Shown here: positions 39,773 to 50,246 of the stretch, piece after piece
How positions within the stretch are numbered: position 1 is the stretch's first letter
Layout: each line of letters starts with the position of its first letter
Assembly (NCBI GenBank): GCA_023091735.1
Contig: JALKBU010000123.1
Location: 1 to 64,000, forward strand
Direction: 5' to 3'
Origin: Trichomonas tenax
Taxonomy: Eukaryota; Parabasalia; Trichomonadida; Trichomonadidae
DNA length: 64,000 bases
Notes under the pieces: model-generated
What the model saw: the letters and a program-made list of their open reading frames with translations, nothing else
What the model was told of the DNA's origin: nothing
The model's database searches: none
Position numbers and translations under genes: made by a program

Positions 39773-41089
39773 ATGTTTTGTTTCTTTCTCGAGTTTTCGC
39801 TCTCTCTGAAACCGATTGTTCTCATCCCTCCACTCTACGGCTCAAACCTTTACGTGACCTATAAGAATGTCAGCGGGTTGCACAGCTACTGCGCACAGAA
39901 AGTTTCAGATAAACTTCTTTGGGTTCATCCTTCCTACGTCATTCCGCCGGTCTACAACTGCCTTTTCCAGCTTTTAACTGTCTACTGGAACAATGAAACA
40001 GAGAATTACATGCATCGTCCAAATACATCAATTTCAACACACGATTTTGGCGGAGATTCTTCCGTTAAATACATTGCCCACGGCCTCGGAGGTTGGTTGA
40101 GATTGATTGAATCTTTCAAATCTTTGATTCAACACTTCAAACATAAAGGTTACGTCGTTAGACGCGATGTATTCGCCGCTCCTTTCGACTGGAGATTCGC
40201 TGTTGCCGGTTTGGACTTATTCTGGCCAAATCTTCAAAATTTGGTTGAACATGCTTACAGAGCGAATAATAACCAGAAAGTTACGATATTTGGATACTCC
40301 TGCGGTGGTTTCACGCTTCAGCAGTTCCTTACTGAGCACGTTTCCGCTGAATGGAAGGAGAAATACTTAGATCGTGCGATCTTTTTGGCGCCATCTTTTG
40401 GTGGAGCGGGAGCTTCGCTTCCTTCGATGTGGTCTAAGATTTTTCCGATTGTTCCAATCCTAAAGAACGATGATTTGGACGCTATGATCGAATCTATGCC
40501 TGTTGTTCACCAACATTATCCAAATTGGGAGATTTTCGGCGACAGAGAAGTTATCAGAACGCCAGAAGACGCTACACTCACAGCAAAGGACATTCCTAAC
40601 TTCCTGATTGAGCATGGAAAAGTTAGAGGAGATAATATTAAAATTATGATGAAAGCTGCAAATATCTCATCCAAGGCACCAAAGACAACAGGAATCCCAA
40701 CATACATCATCTACAACTCAGCAGTTCCAACAGACTTCAATCTCAAATTCAAGAATGGCTACGCCAAAGATCCAATCGTTGAGAAGATAGGAGGCGACGG
40801 AACAGTCTTCGCTGCCGGCCCAGAGTATGCCTGCAAGCACTGGACACCGTTAGTCAAGTGCATTGATCTTCACAAAGATTCTGAACTCTTCGAGCATCAG
40901 CCATTAGCTGCAAATCCATTTGTCCATGATATCATTTATCACCTTCACACAACAGATAAGTGGATGCACGGAAACATCACAAGGAAGCTTGTTCGTGCTC
41001 CTCTCATCGAGATTTCATCAAATAACCAATCATACAACATTCGCAGCGATATCAGACCAAAGAAGATCATTTTCAAAGAATTTAACTAA
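39773..41089 (+). CDS. LCAT-like lipid acyltransferase / phospholipase
   Basis: The 438-residue protein has a short hydrophobic signal-like start and an alpha/beta-hydrolase domain of the lecithin:cholesterol acyltransferase family. Early in the domain comes IVLIPPLYGSNLY, the family's first strand and oxyanion region. The nucleophile elbow is GYSCGG with Ser176, where Tyr replaces the usual His before Ser. The acid is Asp342 in GGDGTV, and the His is probably His375 in FEHQPLAANP. APFDWR at about 136-141 matches the family's conserved DWR. It probably acts on phospholipids in the secretory or lysosomal compartment or at the cell surface. The enzyme may be a phospholipase A or transacylase. 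It is intact among pseudogenes and ends in TAAA. Confidence 0.9.
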   Translation: MFCFFLEFSLSLKPIVLIPPLYGSNLYVTYKNVSGLHSYCAQKVSDKLLWVHPSYVIPPVYNCLFQLLTVYWNNETENYMHRPNTSISTHDFGGDSSVKYIAHGLGGWLRLIESFKSLIQHFKHKGYVVRRDVFAAPFDWRFAVAGLDLFWPNLQNLVEHAYRANNNQKVTIFGYSCGGFTLQQFLTEHVSAEWKEKYLDRAIFLAPSFGGAGASLPSMWSKIFPIVPILKNDDLDAMIESMPVVHQHYPNWEIFGDREVIRTPEDATLTAKDIPNFLIEHGKVRGDNIKIMMKAANISSKAPKTTGIPTYIIYNSAVPTDFNLKFKNGYAKDPIVEKIGGDGTVFAAGPEYACKHWTPLVKCIDLHKDSELFEHQPLAANPFVHDIIYHLHTTDKWMHGNITRKLVRAPLIEISSNNQSYNIRSDIRPKKIIFKEFN

Positions 41090-41227
41090 ACTATGATTTG
41101 ATTATCATGAATAAACAACTGTGGTTATTAGATACTCTTATTTATTTAGGGGGCGCAAACAATATTTTGGGGGTGAAAATTAAAATGTAGCATTTACAAT
41201 GAAGTATAAAAATCTCATAAATCAGGA

Positions 41228-41514
41228 AATTTGTAAACTATAGATTTGATGATGAATATGGTTCTCCAAATGTCTCAATCTGACAAACAAGTATCTTATT
41301 TTCGTATTCATGTAAAAGCTTAGACAATTGCAAATATTATGAAGTTAATTTATCGCCATCTAAAAATAGAATACAATGTTGGGGCTCTAATGCGATTAAC
41401 GGTAATGGTGCATATGCAAGTGGCTACATACACATAAAAAAGGAAATAAAATTATACCTCTATTTAGGAGCTTCAAATGGACGATTTAATTCAGCCCCAC
41501 AAAATGCAACATAA
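41228..41514 (+). pseudogene. Glycine-rich surface protein relic A
   Basis: The frame reads FDDEYGSPNVSI, a TGA stop, then FSYSCKSLDNCKYYEVNLSP, RIQCWGS, GNGAYASGYIHIKKE and LYLYLGASNGRFNS before a TAA. These are the Cys pair, CWG box, exposed strand pair and FN turn of the PF12810-like module. It aligns along its whole length with relic B 200 bp downstream, so the pair is a local duplication. Confidence 0.65.
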
Positions 41515-41741
41515 TTCTGATGTTAGACTTGAATAAATATGCATATGATTTTGCTGAGCTTCTTTAATCTTCCTGTTGAATCACAGTAAACTGTTATCTG
41601 ACTCATTTATTCTAGAATCTTTGTGAGCATTGAAAAATACACTTGCAATAGACTACATATTGGATAATGTTACAAATAATCTTTGATTCAAACGTGACAT
41701 TCCAAATTTTTTTAAATATATAATTTGCCACATTTCACAAA

Positions 41742-42005
41742 TATGTAAATTTCAATTTTGACCAAAATTTTGGAGCACCAAACGTTTCAATCAGTCATGC
41801 GAGCATTCTTTTTTCATATCCATGCAAAAGCAGAGACATTTGCTCAAATTATAATGTCACATTAGCACCTGCAAAATACAAAATTCAGTGTTGGGGCGCT
41901 AGTTCCAATACTGGAAAAGGTGCATACACCGTGGGGTATATTAATATAAAGATCCGAACGAAATTATATCTTTATATTGGAGCATCAACTGGTCTATATA
42001 ATTAA
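41742..42005 (+). pseudogene. Glycine-rich surface protein relic B
   Basis: This 87-codon stretch has no internal stop: FDQNFGAPNVSISHASILFS, YPCKSRDICSNYNVTLAP, IQCWGASSNTGKGAYTVGYI, then LYLYIGASTG. It lacks a start codon, a signal peptide and everything beyond the first module, so it is a fragment despite the clean frame. Confidence 0.65.
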
Positions 42006-42440
42006 AGTCCTTCATGATCCATAGTAATATTAATGAATCGATTAGGCACCTTATTCACTCACAAGCTTCGAAAGATGAAATTTATTATTATAAGCCCTCG
42101 AAAGAAAGTAAAATTAGTGAGGATATTATTGCCCATTTCAAAATACATTTTCCAATGATCATTTTTTTTCGGAACAATGTATTTCATGGCTTGAATATTC
42201 ATTGCTTGAAGCAGGTATGAATAGTTCCGAATTTTTCATGTTATTCAATGGATCATCCTCAATTGAAATTATTCCATTCTGAAGAATTAGCTTCGTAAGA
42301 AATGAATAATCTAAACATCCTCTAGGCAACATGTGGCATTTATGAACATACGATTATTTTAAATTCAAACTTATCGTTTAAGAAGTTTAAAACATTTTCC
42401 TGGCATCCATAAAACGTTCCATAACGAGTCATTTTCAATT
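42006..42440. other. No gene recognised
   Basis: Short broken frames only. They may be debris of the surface or kinase families, but I cannot assign any. Confidence 0.4.
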
Positions 42441-42575
42441 CACCTAAAAGAAATGCTCTCACCTAAAATTGTAATAGGAAAAGCTGATCATATTGCATCG
42501 GCAATGATATTTGTGAATTCACTGGGAGTATTGCATTACAATAAATTGTTGTCCGGATCTTTTATAAATCGATAA
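42441..42575 (+). pseudogene. Possible protein-kinase fragment
   Basis: A short frame reads PKIVIGKADHIASAMIFVNSL then GVLHYNKLLSGSFI. It resembles the catalytic-loop approach of trichomonad kinases, where a helix leads to LGVLHRDLKPxNILL. The HRD is gone and nothing else of the domain is recognisable nearby. This is a weak call. Confidence 0.25.
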
Positions 42576-44031
42576 GACAACATAGGTAAAAACTTTTAAC
42601 GAGACCTGTCACCTTTCAGCAACTTGACGCAATTGTAAACTATTCAATCCCACTTTTTGTTTGGTCGTATAAAATTTTGGTTGATTTAACATCATATTCT
42701 TCTTTAAGTCTTTTTGTATCTTTGATTTCATCAAAGAAAGTCAGAATTTTCATTCTGGTTACCGAGATACAAATCGCATCTTTGTTCCAGTTTGAAACCA
42801 TGGTGTTATCTATTGTTGACTTATGCTCCATATTCTATATGTATCAATGCCACCATCCAAGCACGTCATTGTCGGTAAGACCGAAATCTCGAAAAAGTTA
42901 TCTTTTTCTACAGTGCGTAATGAGAAGATTTGATACGCTACAATGATACACATCAACATCCCTATGCAAAGTCACTATTTAGAATACTCAAATCGTCACA
43001 ATGATGCACGTTTATAATATATGCGAAATACAACAATTCGATTTCAAGAAACAACTAACTCACAAATACATTAACTGCGTTACGCTGTATGATTTGTGTA
43101 TAGTAAGTGCACATAAATATACTTTTCGATATTTTGCATTATTAAATTAATCGAGCTCGTCTTTAATATCATTGGATTTACATTATTTGTTTCTTCTAAT
43201 GAATACTATCTTATTGTATAATGAATTACAGCCCAAAATATTCACGCAAACAATCAAATGCACATATATAGATCAACTGACAATATGCATTTTATATATA
43301 GAATATATAGAAAAATCAGTATATATGAGCTATAAAACATGTTTATCCAAAGATATGATAAAAATCTAAAATAGGAATATATATATTTTGGACATCCATC
43401 GGTTTCTTCAATTGGACATATTCTCCCAACGTATGTAATTTCAATTCTAGATATAAATGTTCGTTATAGGATGTTTGAGTTTTTTTTGAAAATTGAAAAG
43501 TATAAATAGTCTTATGTATGTAATGAAACAATATTCTAACGCACGTTAGAAATGTAACTATACCGAGTAATAGCCAATAAATTGACACAATTTTTTGCGA
43601 ATTTTATATAATTGAAATAGAACAGTTAAATAGAAGCCAACATGCTTAGCACATAAAGGACAACAAAAATCCGATAGTCTGTATCATGGAAGCGTGTTAT
43701 TAAAAATTGGCAATATTTAAAAACAAGCCCATGATTGCTGTAATACGGAGATTTGGTAGAATTTACGCTGATTCTGCTTTGGCTGTCGCTAAAAATCCGT
43801 GTTAGTTGATAATAATATGAAATCGAAGGTTTGCATTATTTTGAAATTTTTCGAGATATGATTTGACAACGTAATATGCAATTGCTATAGCTAAGCTATC
43901 GTGTATCAACTGGATTCTGTCGGTTTCATTGTTTTGACGGACTTTGATTTGTATCTCTTGCTGGCCAACTTGAATCGACTCGGCTTAAGACTCTTATCAT
44001 CTCCACAGGATGGAGTATCTGTGGTGCAAGT
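42576..44031. other. Gene-free AT-rich stretch
   Basis: No gene recognised over about 1.4 kb. From about 43880 the sequence becomes richer in G+C and protein-like in more than one phase, leading into the scrap at 44032. Confidence 0.4.
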
Positions 44032-44247
44032 ATGGTGAGCAGGCTTCAACGAGAAGCAAGAATCACCAAAAGTGACTTTGCAATGACGTTAAAATGTTGG
44101 CCCTCTCAAATCTTGCCGAAAATTATTCAAATTTTCGAGCTTCCACAACTTGACGCAACATTGGCTCTCAATTTTGAGAGTATTTGTAAAGTTGCGGAAA
44201 CCGCTCAAGCTCCATTATGGGCATTGACGAAATGTCACTTTTATTAA
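44032..44247 (+). pseudogene. Unidentified coding scrap
   Basis: A 71-codon ATG frame with near-normal protein composition (LPQLDATLALNFESICKVAE) continues an open stretch upstream to about 43950. A second phase just before it reads FDLYLLLANLNRLGLRLLSS. The two together suggest a frameshifted relic of a larger gene. No family is recognised. Confidence 0.3.
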
Positions 44248-44796
44248 GGTTGTAACAAATTGTAAAAATTCATTAAAAAAATGCCATTTTTATCTGATAG
44301 AGAACACTATTTCATTGATTGTCAGCGATAAGAGACTCCATTAATAGTGCTAATAATTGATTTCGTTTGGGAGATAACTCCAAGGAAATTTCACAATGCC
44401 AGAATTTGCCAATCAAAAAATTCTTAAATTTACGTGTCAGATGTGATAACAGATAATTTTTACGTGGCAGATCTTTCATAATACTGTATTTCTGTTAACA
44501 GTACTCAAATGATAAAAATACCATTGATCCAAATAGACTCATCACTTTTTGTTTTCGAACTTTAAAAAGTTTTTCGTCCTCCCCGAAAAGTTTACATCAA
44601 TAACGTATATTTTCAAACATCCTTAAATCGAAAATAAACACTTTTGATGAAAAATGTCACAATGTCAAAATTGCTTTGAAATTTTATGACACGGCGTCAG
44701 ATTTAAATTGAGGCCGATTCGTCATCGATTTAGGTTCTTACGGTGCTCATAAAGGTTTGCAAAGAAGAATTTTTCAGATATAAAAAAACTGACACA
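44248..44796. promoter_or_regulatory. Upstream region of the Calx-beta protein gene
   Basis: TTTACGTGTCAGATGT at 44428 and TTTACGTGGCAGATCT at 44459 form a direct pair 31 bp apart, variants of the ACATGTCA word seen elsewhere. CACTTTT words lie near 44545 and 44641. TCATAAA occurs at 44747, about 50 bp before the ATG. Confidence 0.4.
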
Positions 44797-46536
44797 ATGT
44801 TACTTTGTTTCTTCTCCATCTGTTCCAACAAAGGACAAAATTTGCTGGGAACAAAGTCCATCGACATGGCCATACCGTTGAAGCCTTCTAAAGCTTTATC
44901 TCAGGAAATTAATTCTGGCATAAAAACAAATCCGACGATAAATCAGAATAACGCAACTGCATTGAAAGATGACTACATCCCTCCAGACCTTGAAGAGGTC
45001 CTTGCTGATAAATTCTCAAAAACTGGAACATGGTATTCAGAATCTGAAGGAATTTGGACACAACAAGTTGGTGCGAATGTCTCTTACAAGTTTTCTGGAA
45101 CAAAGGCATACGTTGTTGGTATTATCGACAACAAACATGGTTCATTGGCTGCTTATATCGATAACGTCAAAGTCGGAGAGTTCAGCGCTTATGGACCTGA
45201 CAGACTCCTCAGAAAGTTGCTTTATGCAACACCAGATTTAGTCAATGGTGAACACACACTTACTCTTGAATTAACAACTGTTGCTTGCGCTCTTCACGGT
45301 TTCTACATATTGAAAAACAATGGTGTTGGTATGTTTGAGATCTCTAAGCCATCTTTTGACGTTATTCGCGGAGATTATTTTGATTTGGCTGTTACGCGTG
45401 TTGGCTCAGATTACACAGAAGCTTCAGTCAACTTCAATACTGTTGCTGGTACGGCAACACCAGGAAAGGATTTTATTGAAGTTTCACAGACAATAAAATT
45501 CAATTCAGGTGAATCAGTCAGATACATCAAAATTAAAACGATAAACAACACACAGACTGACAACCTTACATTCACAGCCCAGATTTCTTCACCTTCTTCC
45601 GGTGCTTTGTTGGGATTCACAAATACGACATCAATTTTGATCCATAACGAACAAGCTCCAGAGAAAGGATTGGTTGAGGTCCCCCTTTCATCACTTATCT
45701 ATGATGGCGATTGGGTCTTGACTCAAACAGTCTCAGAAACATCAGAACTTGGCGCTGCTTTCAACAGAAAGTTCACAGGCACAAGAAGCTATGTTTTCGG
45801 TAACAAAGGACCTGCAAATGGTAAAATTGCTGTCTTCATCGACCACATTCTCGCAGAAACAATCGATTGCGAGAGTGAAGCCGAAGTCAACAATGTTCTT
45901 CTTTTCGCGTCTGAAACGCTTTCAATGGATATTGATCACTCCATCAGAGCCTATTTGATATCAAAGAAGATGTCAATTACATCTGTTGCTTACCTCAACA
46001 ATGGAGGAACAGGTCTCCTCGAATTCAAGACAAAAGAAGAAACTGTCAAGAGAGGTGATTCTGTCAATGTTGAAGTAAGAAGAAATGGTGGCAGTCTCGG
46101 CAAAGTTAATGTCAAAATTAGCACAGTCGACGGCACAGCTATCTCAGGAAAGGACTACAAGCCAATCTCTTCTACTCTTCAGTTCGATGATGGTGAAGTT
46201 TTTAAGACATTGACAATCGAGACAATCAAAGATGATGCAAGATACGGAAACTTCACTTTCGATGTCAAGTTATCTGACCCAACAGATGATGCTGTAATTG
46301 GATACCTCAATCCATTCACTGTCACTGTCTTCCTTGAGCAGCCTCCAACACCACCACCAACACAATACTCTCCAACAGCAATCCCTGACAACAACAATAA
46401 GCATACAGTCCTTATTGTATCAATTATTTCTGCTGCTGTCATCGTTGTTGTTATTGTGGTTGTTGTAATCGTATTGATACGCCGCAAGAAATCTGGAGAT
46501 TCTTTCTTCAGTGTTCCAATGCTTGAATCCAAGTGA
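44797..46536 (+). CDS. Type I surface protein with duplicated Calx-beta modules
   Basis: The 579-residue protein starts at ATG 44797; the frame is open upstream to a GTG that I rejected. After a short signal-like start it has two copies of the same two-part module. The first part is a jelly-roll-like domain (WTQQVGANVSYKFSGTKAYV in copy 1, FNRKFTGTRSYVFG in copy 2). The second is a Calx-beta domain (VNFNTVAGTATPGKDFIEV; VKISTVDGTAISGKDYKPI, each followed by a FxxGE strand). A proline-rich stalk, a Val/Ile-rich membrane helix at about 533-560, RRKK and a short tail end it. Calx-beta domains bind calcium or act in adhesion, so a calcium-dependent surface adhesin is inferred. TAAA lies downstream rather than at the TGA stop. 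Confidence 0.8.
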   Translation: MLLCFFSICSNKGQNLLGTKSIDMAIPLKPSKALSQEINSGIKTNPTINQNNATALKDDYIPPDLEEVLADKFSKTGTWYSESEGIWTQQVGANVSYKFSGTKAYVVGIIDNKHGSLAAYIDNVKVGEFSAYGPDRLLRKLLYATPDLVNGEHTLTLELTTVACALHGFYILKNNGVGMFEISKPSFDVIRGDYFDLAVTRVGSDYTEASVNFNTVAGTATPGKDFIEVSQTIKFNSGESVRYIKIKTINNTQTDNLTFTAQISSPSSGALLGFTNTTSILIHNEQAPEKGLVEVPLSSLIYDGDWVLTQTVSETSELGAAFNRKFTGTRSYVFGNKGPANGKIAVFIDHILAETIDCESEAEVNNVLLFASETLSMDIDHSIRAYLISKKMSITSVAYLNNGGTGLLEFKTKEETVKRGDSVNVEVRRNGGSLGKVNVKISTVDGTAISGKDYKPISSTLQFDDGEVFKTLTIETIKDDARYGNFTFDVKLSDPTDDAVIGYLNPFTVTVFLEQPPTPPPTQYSPTAIPDNNNKHTVLIVSIISAAVIVVVIVVVVIVLIRRKKSGDSFFSVPMLESK

Positions 46537-46761
46537 AACTATACTGATGCATAATCAATTGTGCCATTGAATATATTCAATGAAAAAGAAATCATAAAAT
46601 ATATGTAAAGAATAATAAAGTTTTGCATCATTAAACATCATACTAACAAGTTATATTAAATTATATTTACTACGAAAAACAAAACTTTAATGTGGAAATT
46701 GAAATGCATACTATACAATGTATAATTTTTGAGTTTGGAGAAAAATTATTTTTCCTTTACA

Positions 46762-48624
46762 ATGAAAAGTGACAAAAAACAGAATTCTTTTTTGATGTTG
46801 AAAAGGCTTGGTTTAAGCCCTATTCCGAAAGGAAGCTTAATCCAAGACTTTTCAGGCCAAAACCTGTCCTCTTTGGCGGATTTGGACTTTTCTCCGACTT
46901 TAGTTACATTAAATTTATCAAATAATCCATTAAAAACGCTCGAATCACTAAGAACGATACCAACACTGACAAAAATCATTCTTGATAATACAGAAATCGA
47001 TACATTCCGCGGAATAAGACCTCAGCCATCTTTATCTTCGCTTTCTGTTGATTGTTGTCCACTCTCCAATTACGAATTCCTTGCAGTTATGTGTACAATC
47101 GTGTTCGGAGACAATATTTTGCAAATTAACGGACAAACAATAAGCGAAAACGATAAATACACAGGAAGAAAGACAAGATCACATTTGAAACCATATTTAC
47201 TGCAAGGATGGATCATTGTTTCGTTAAATCCGCTGGTTTTGAAACATGTTTTGAATGGTGATATTCTTCCTTTAAGCGATACTTATAAAATCACGCAAAT
47301 TGAAGCTGAAATACTCGAACAGTCAAAAGAAATACAAGTTGGCGCTGTTAAATTTAAAAATGCTTCACCTCCGAATTCAGAAAGTGAACAAAATGTTAAC
47401 AATAATGCGCAAGAAAATGAACAAAGTTCGAATGCTAAAATCGAAACAGAATCAACAGATCCTGATAACGAATCAAGGATTAAACTTCCTGAAGCTGTTC
47501 CCAGATTATGGAGCTCAAAACACAACTTTAATAATTCAGGAGAAAGCAGTTCTGATACAATGATGGTTGATACTCTTGTTTTCTCAAGTGATGATGAAGA
47601 TGCAATGAAAAACACAAGCAATGAACTCAGGCATTTCGATTTCTCACAGATATTGCCACCATTGATACCTCAATCATCACCGAAGGAATCAGATGGAGGA
47701 TATAAAGCTCCGCCAATTAAATCAATGGATAAAAGCTCCGATAATTTAAGTTTAAGTATTATCGATCCGCAGCAATCAAGTTACGAAGCTCCACCTTTAT
47801 CACATCCTTCTTTAGAAACGCCTTTATCGCAAGGAAACAAGAGCCCTGATTTTAATTCACCAGAAAATAATAACAAAGAAGAAGAAAACAATAAAAATGA
47901 AGAAATCGAAGAAGATAAGAAATCAAATAAAACAAAGAAAAGTTCAGATTCCAAATCGCGAAAAAGCAAGAAAATTATAAAAAAGAAGAAAAAGAAGAAA
48001 GCTTTACATCCAAAACTATCTCAACGTCCTCCTCCGCCTCTTCCGCTTCCAGGAAGTCTCGGGAATGCTGTTTTTGCTGTTGATAGCGATGATAGTTCAA
48101 GTTTGCAAAAGTCTTCAAACGATTCAAGGCAAGAGGAGGAAGAAGAGGAAGAGAAGCAAGTTGAGACAAAGAAGGATAATTCCATTCTAGGATTTGGTAC
48201 ATTAACAATAGAATCTGCTCCAGAATCACCTAAATCAAAGAAGAAAGTTAAGCAAGAAGAAATTATTCCTCAGAAAAAGTGGAAAGCTAAAACTGTCACT
48301 AAGACGCAAACAGAGATTTTCGAGACAGACGATGATGATAATGATGACTCAGATCCACCTGTTTTCAAGAAAGTCAGCTTCTTCAAGTTGATTGGCGTTA
48401 ATCCTGACTCCGATGATGAATATATGAGTCAAGATGATGAAGATAGTTGTTCCAATGGCGATATTAACCCTGAGGATTATAATGTCACTCCTGATGTGAT
48501 CAACGATCTCAGAATTGAGGCTAGAAATCAATTCTATAAGATGAGGACAACTCAAACGAGTACTCTCGAGGAAATGGAGAAATTTGTTTCGAAATATGTT
48601 AAGCTTAGATTGAATGGTTATTAA
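46762..48624 (+). CDS. Leucine-rich repeat protein with long disordered tail
   Basis: The 620-residue protein begins at ATG 46762. Residues about 20-110 hold three or four SDS22-like leucine-rich repeats (LVTLNLSNNPLKTL, LTKIILDNTEI, LSSLSVDCCPL), followed by a capping segment to about 170 of the LRRcap kind found in axonemal or phosphatase-regulator proteins. The remainder is disordered, with Ser/Pro, Lys-rich (KSKKIIKKKKKKKAL) and acidic Glu/Asp tracts. Two TQT motifs (KTQTE, TTQTS) near the C terminus resemble dynein light-chain LC8 binding sites. The SDS22-type LRR suggests a scaffold at the cytoskeleton or for a PP1-type phosphatase. No enzyme domain is present. The stop is in TAAAA. Confidence 0.75.
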   Translation: MKSDKKQNSFLMLKRLGLSPIPKGSLIQDFSGQNLSSLADLDFSPTLVTLNLSNNPLKTLESLRTIPTLTKIILDNTEIDTFRGIRPQPSLSSLSVDCCPLSNYEFLAVMCTIVFGDNILQINGQTISENDKYTGRKTRSHLKPYLLQGWIIVSLNPLVLKHVLNGDILPLSDTYKITQIEAEILEQSKEIQVGAVKFKNASPPNSESEQNVNNNAQENEQSSNAKIETESTDPDNESRIKLPEAVPRLWSSKHNFNNSGESSSDTMMVDTLVFSSDDEDAMKNTSNELRHFDFSQILPPLIPQSSPKESDGGYKAPPIKSMDKSSDNLSLSIIDPQQSSYEAPPLSHPSLETPLSQGNKSPDFNSPENNNKEEENNKNEEIEEDKKSNKTKKSSDSKSRKSKKIIKKKKKKKALHPKLSQRPPPPLPLPGSLGNAVFAVDSDDSSSLQKSSNDSRQEEEEEEEKQVETKKDNSILGFGTLTIESAPESPKSKKKVKQEEIIPQKKWKAKTVTKTQTEIFETDDDDNDDSDPPVFKKVSFFKLIGVNPDSDDEYMSQDDEDSCSNGDINPEDYNVTPDVINDLRIEARNQFYKMRTTQTSTLEEMEKFVSKYVKLRLNGY

Positions 48625-49229
48625 AAATTTTCATGTATGTTTTGTTCAAATACTATATTTTAAAAGTCAATATATGTATTCGTTTTAAATTTTGGGGCCA
48701 CCCCCTGCTTTATTTTCTCGAATTTAAAATAGAGCTTTTATCTTGAATATGTTTTATGATAATTTAGTTCACAATGTTTTGTACGTATTATAATTCAAGC
48801 AAAGATGATTAGTCAGAAAAATATTTTTAGAGAATTTTGAGCATTTAGTTTTTTAAATACCTCATAGAATATTTTGAGTAATTTGGAAACGGTCACATTA
48901 GTCCCTAAATAACAAAAATCATTTTAATGTTGTTATTCAAAAGCGTTTGACTCTTAGGTTTTTTGGTGTCTGCAAAATTGTTTGTATTTATTTGGTTATT
49001 TTTCAGCAATTTTTTTTTTAATTGGAAATGTATTATCAATATTCATCCAGGCCAAGAATATTAACTTTGATTCTATATGCATTCTGAAGGATTTACAATA
49101 GTTGAACAAAGCATTATATGGTTTAAATTGAAAGTGTGCCTGTAAATTTAAATGTGACATCATTTTTTATGATAAAAATAAATGTTCTTAGTTTAACAAA
49201 AATTATTAACATTTCAGATTGATCCTATT
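48625..49229. other. AT-rich gene-free stretch
   Basis: No gene, relic or clear repeat seen. A short C-rich run (GGGGCCACCCCCTGC) lies near 48695. Confidence 0.45.
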
Positions 49230-50246
49230 CCAGGATGATGTACCTTTGAGCATATAGAATAAATTCTATGACACTCCATTTACTGGACATTTCCAAATCG
49301 GTACAGTCAATCAAGCATTTAACGCATTAGAAACAGATTAATACTTTGCATTCAAATGTGTATTTACAGAAAGCAACAATGGAGCATTATATTTTGAGAA
49401 AGATGAAGTAAAATTTTACTTAGCAATTGTATGTTTGTCGTCATATATAGTGCTGATAATGGAGGATCAATTTATTTTCGAGGGAGCAGCTCAATAGTAT
49501 GTCATAACTTTTATATATTCCCCTCGGATGTTGATGCTAATCATTTTTGCTCTGCAATGCACATCAGAGACTATGATTATCAAAAGAATAAATTTATTGT
49601 TGAAGGCAGTGCTGTCTTTTGTAGCAATGTGTTTGTTCGTGGAGTTGTTGAATGCTATCAAGGATGTGTTGAAATAAAATCATTCAAATTTTCGAAAAAC
49701 ATTGCGAAACACGAAAATATGTTTATTTGTGGTGATAATACATTAAATCATATTTGTTATATTTCATTTTTCAATCTTGAAGGGAATAAATGTGATCGTT
49801 TAAATATCGAAATACTAAGGTGTTACCCAGGAAATATAATGAAATATTCTAATATAATTTCAAATACATGTGATGAGAGATGGGCACCTCTATCCGGTTC
49901 TTATGCAACACTTAATGTCAGTTATGTATCATTCTGCAATAATACAAGTTACACGGCTTGTGATGGTGGAGAATTAGCTCGAGACAGTTGGTTCTATTTT
50001 TTTCATTGCTATTTTGATAGATATAATATTTCTGAAGGGGAATATAAGGAGCGCTTTTTCAACTATGATCAGATAATGCAAAAATCAATTAACATTTTAT
50101 CGCTTTGGGATAAGAAATCTTGTATATATATGCTTGCAAAAGTGAACAATGTAATACCAAGATGTCCCACTGAAATAATTGTTATCATCCGATGCTCCCC
50201 CGGCCTAAAGGGAACTTGCATCTTGTCGAACACTTGGGTAGAATGA
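49230..50246 (+). pseudogene. Decayed Pmp-like beta-helix surface protein
   Basis: The first part reads FYDTPFTGHFQIGTVNQAFN, a TAA, then FAFKCVFTESNNGALYFEKD in the same frame. A frameshift near 49431 leads into a 271-codon frame with DNGGSIYFRGSSSIVCHNFY and later CSNVFVRGVVECYQGCVEIK and similar units. The GA(L/I)YF and GG(S/A)IYF turns with cysteine-bounded strands are the signature of Pmp-like beta-helix proteins in trichomonads. Neither a signal peptide nor a membrane anchor is left. The 3' end abuts an oppositely oriented BspA relic. Confidence 0.7.
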
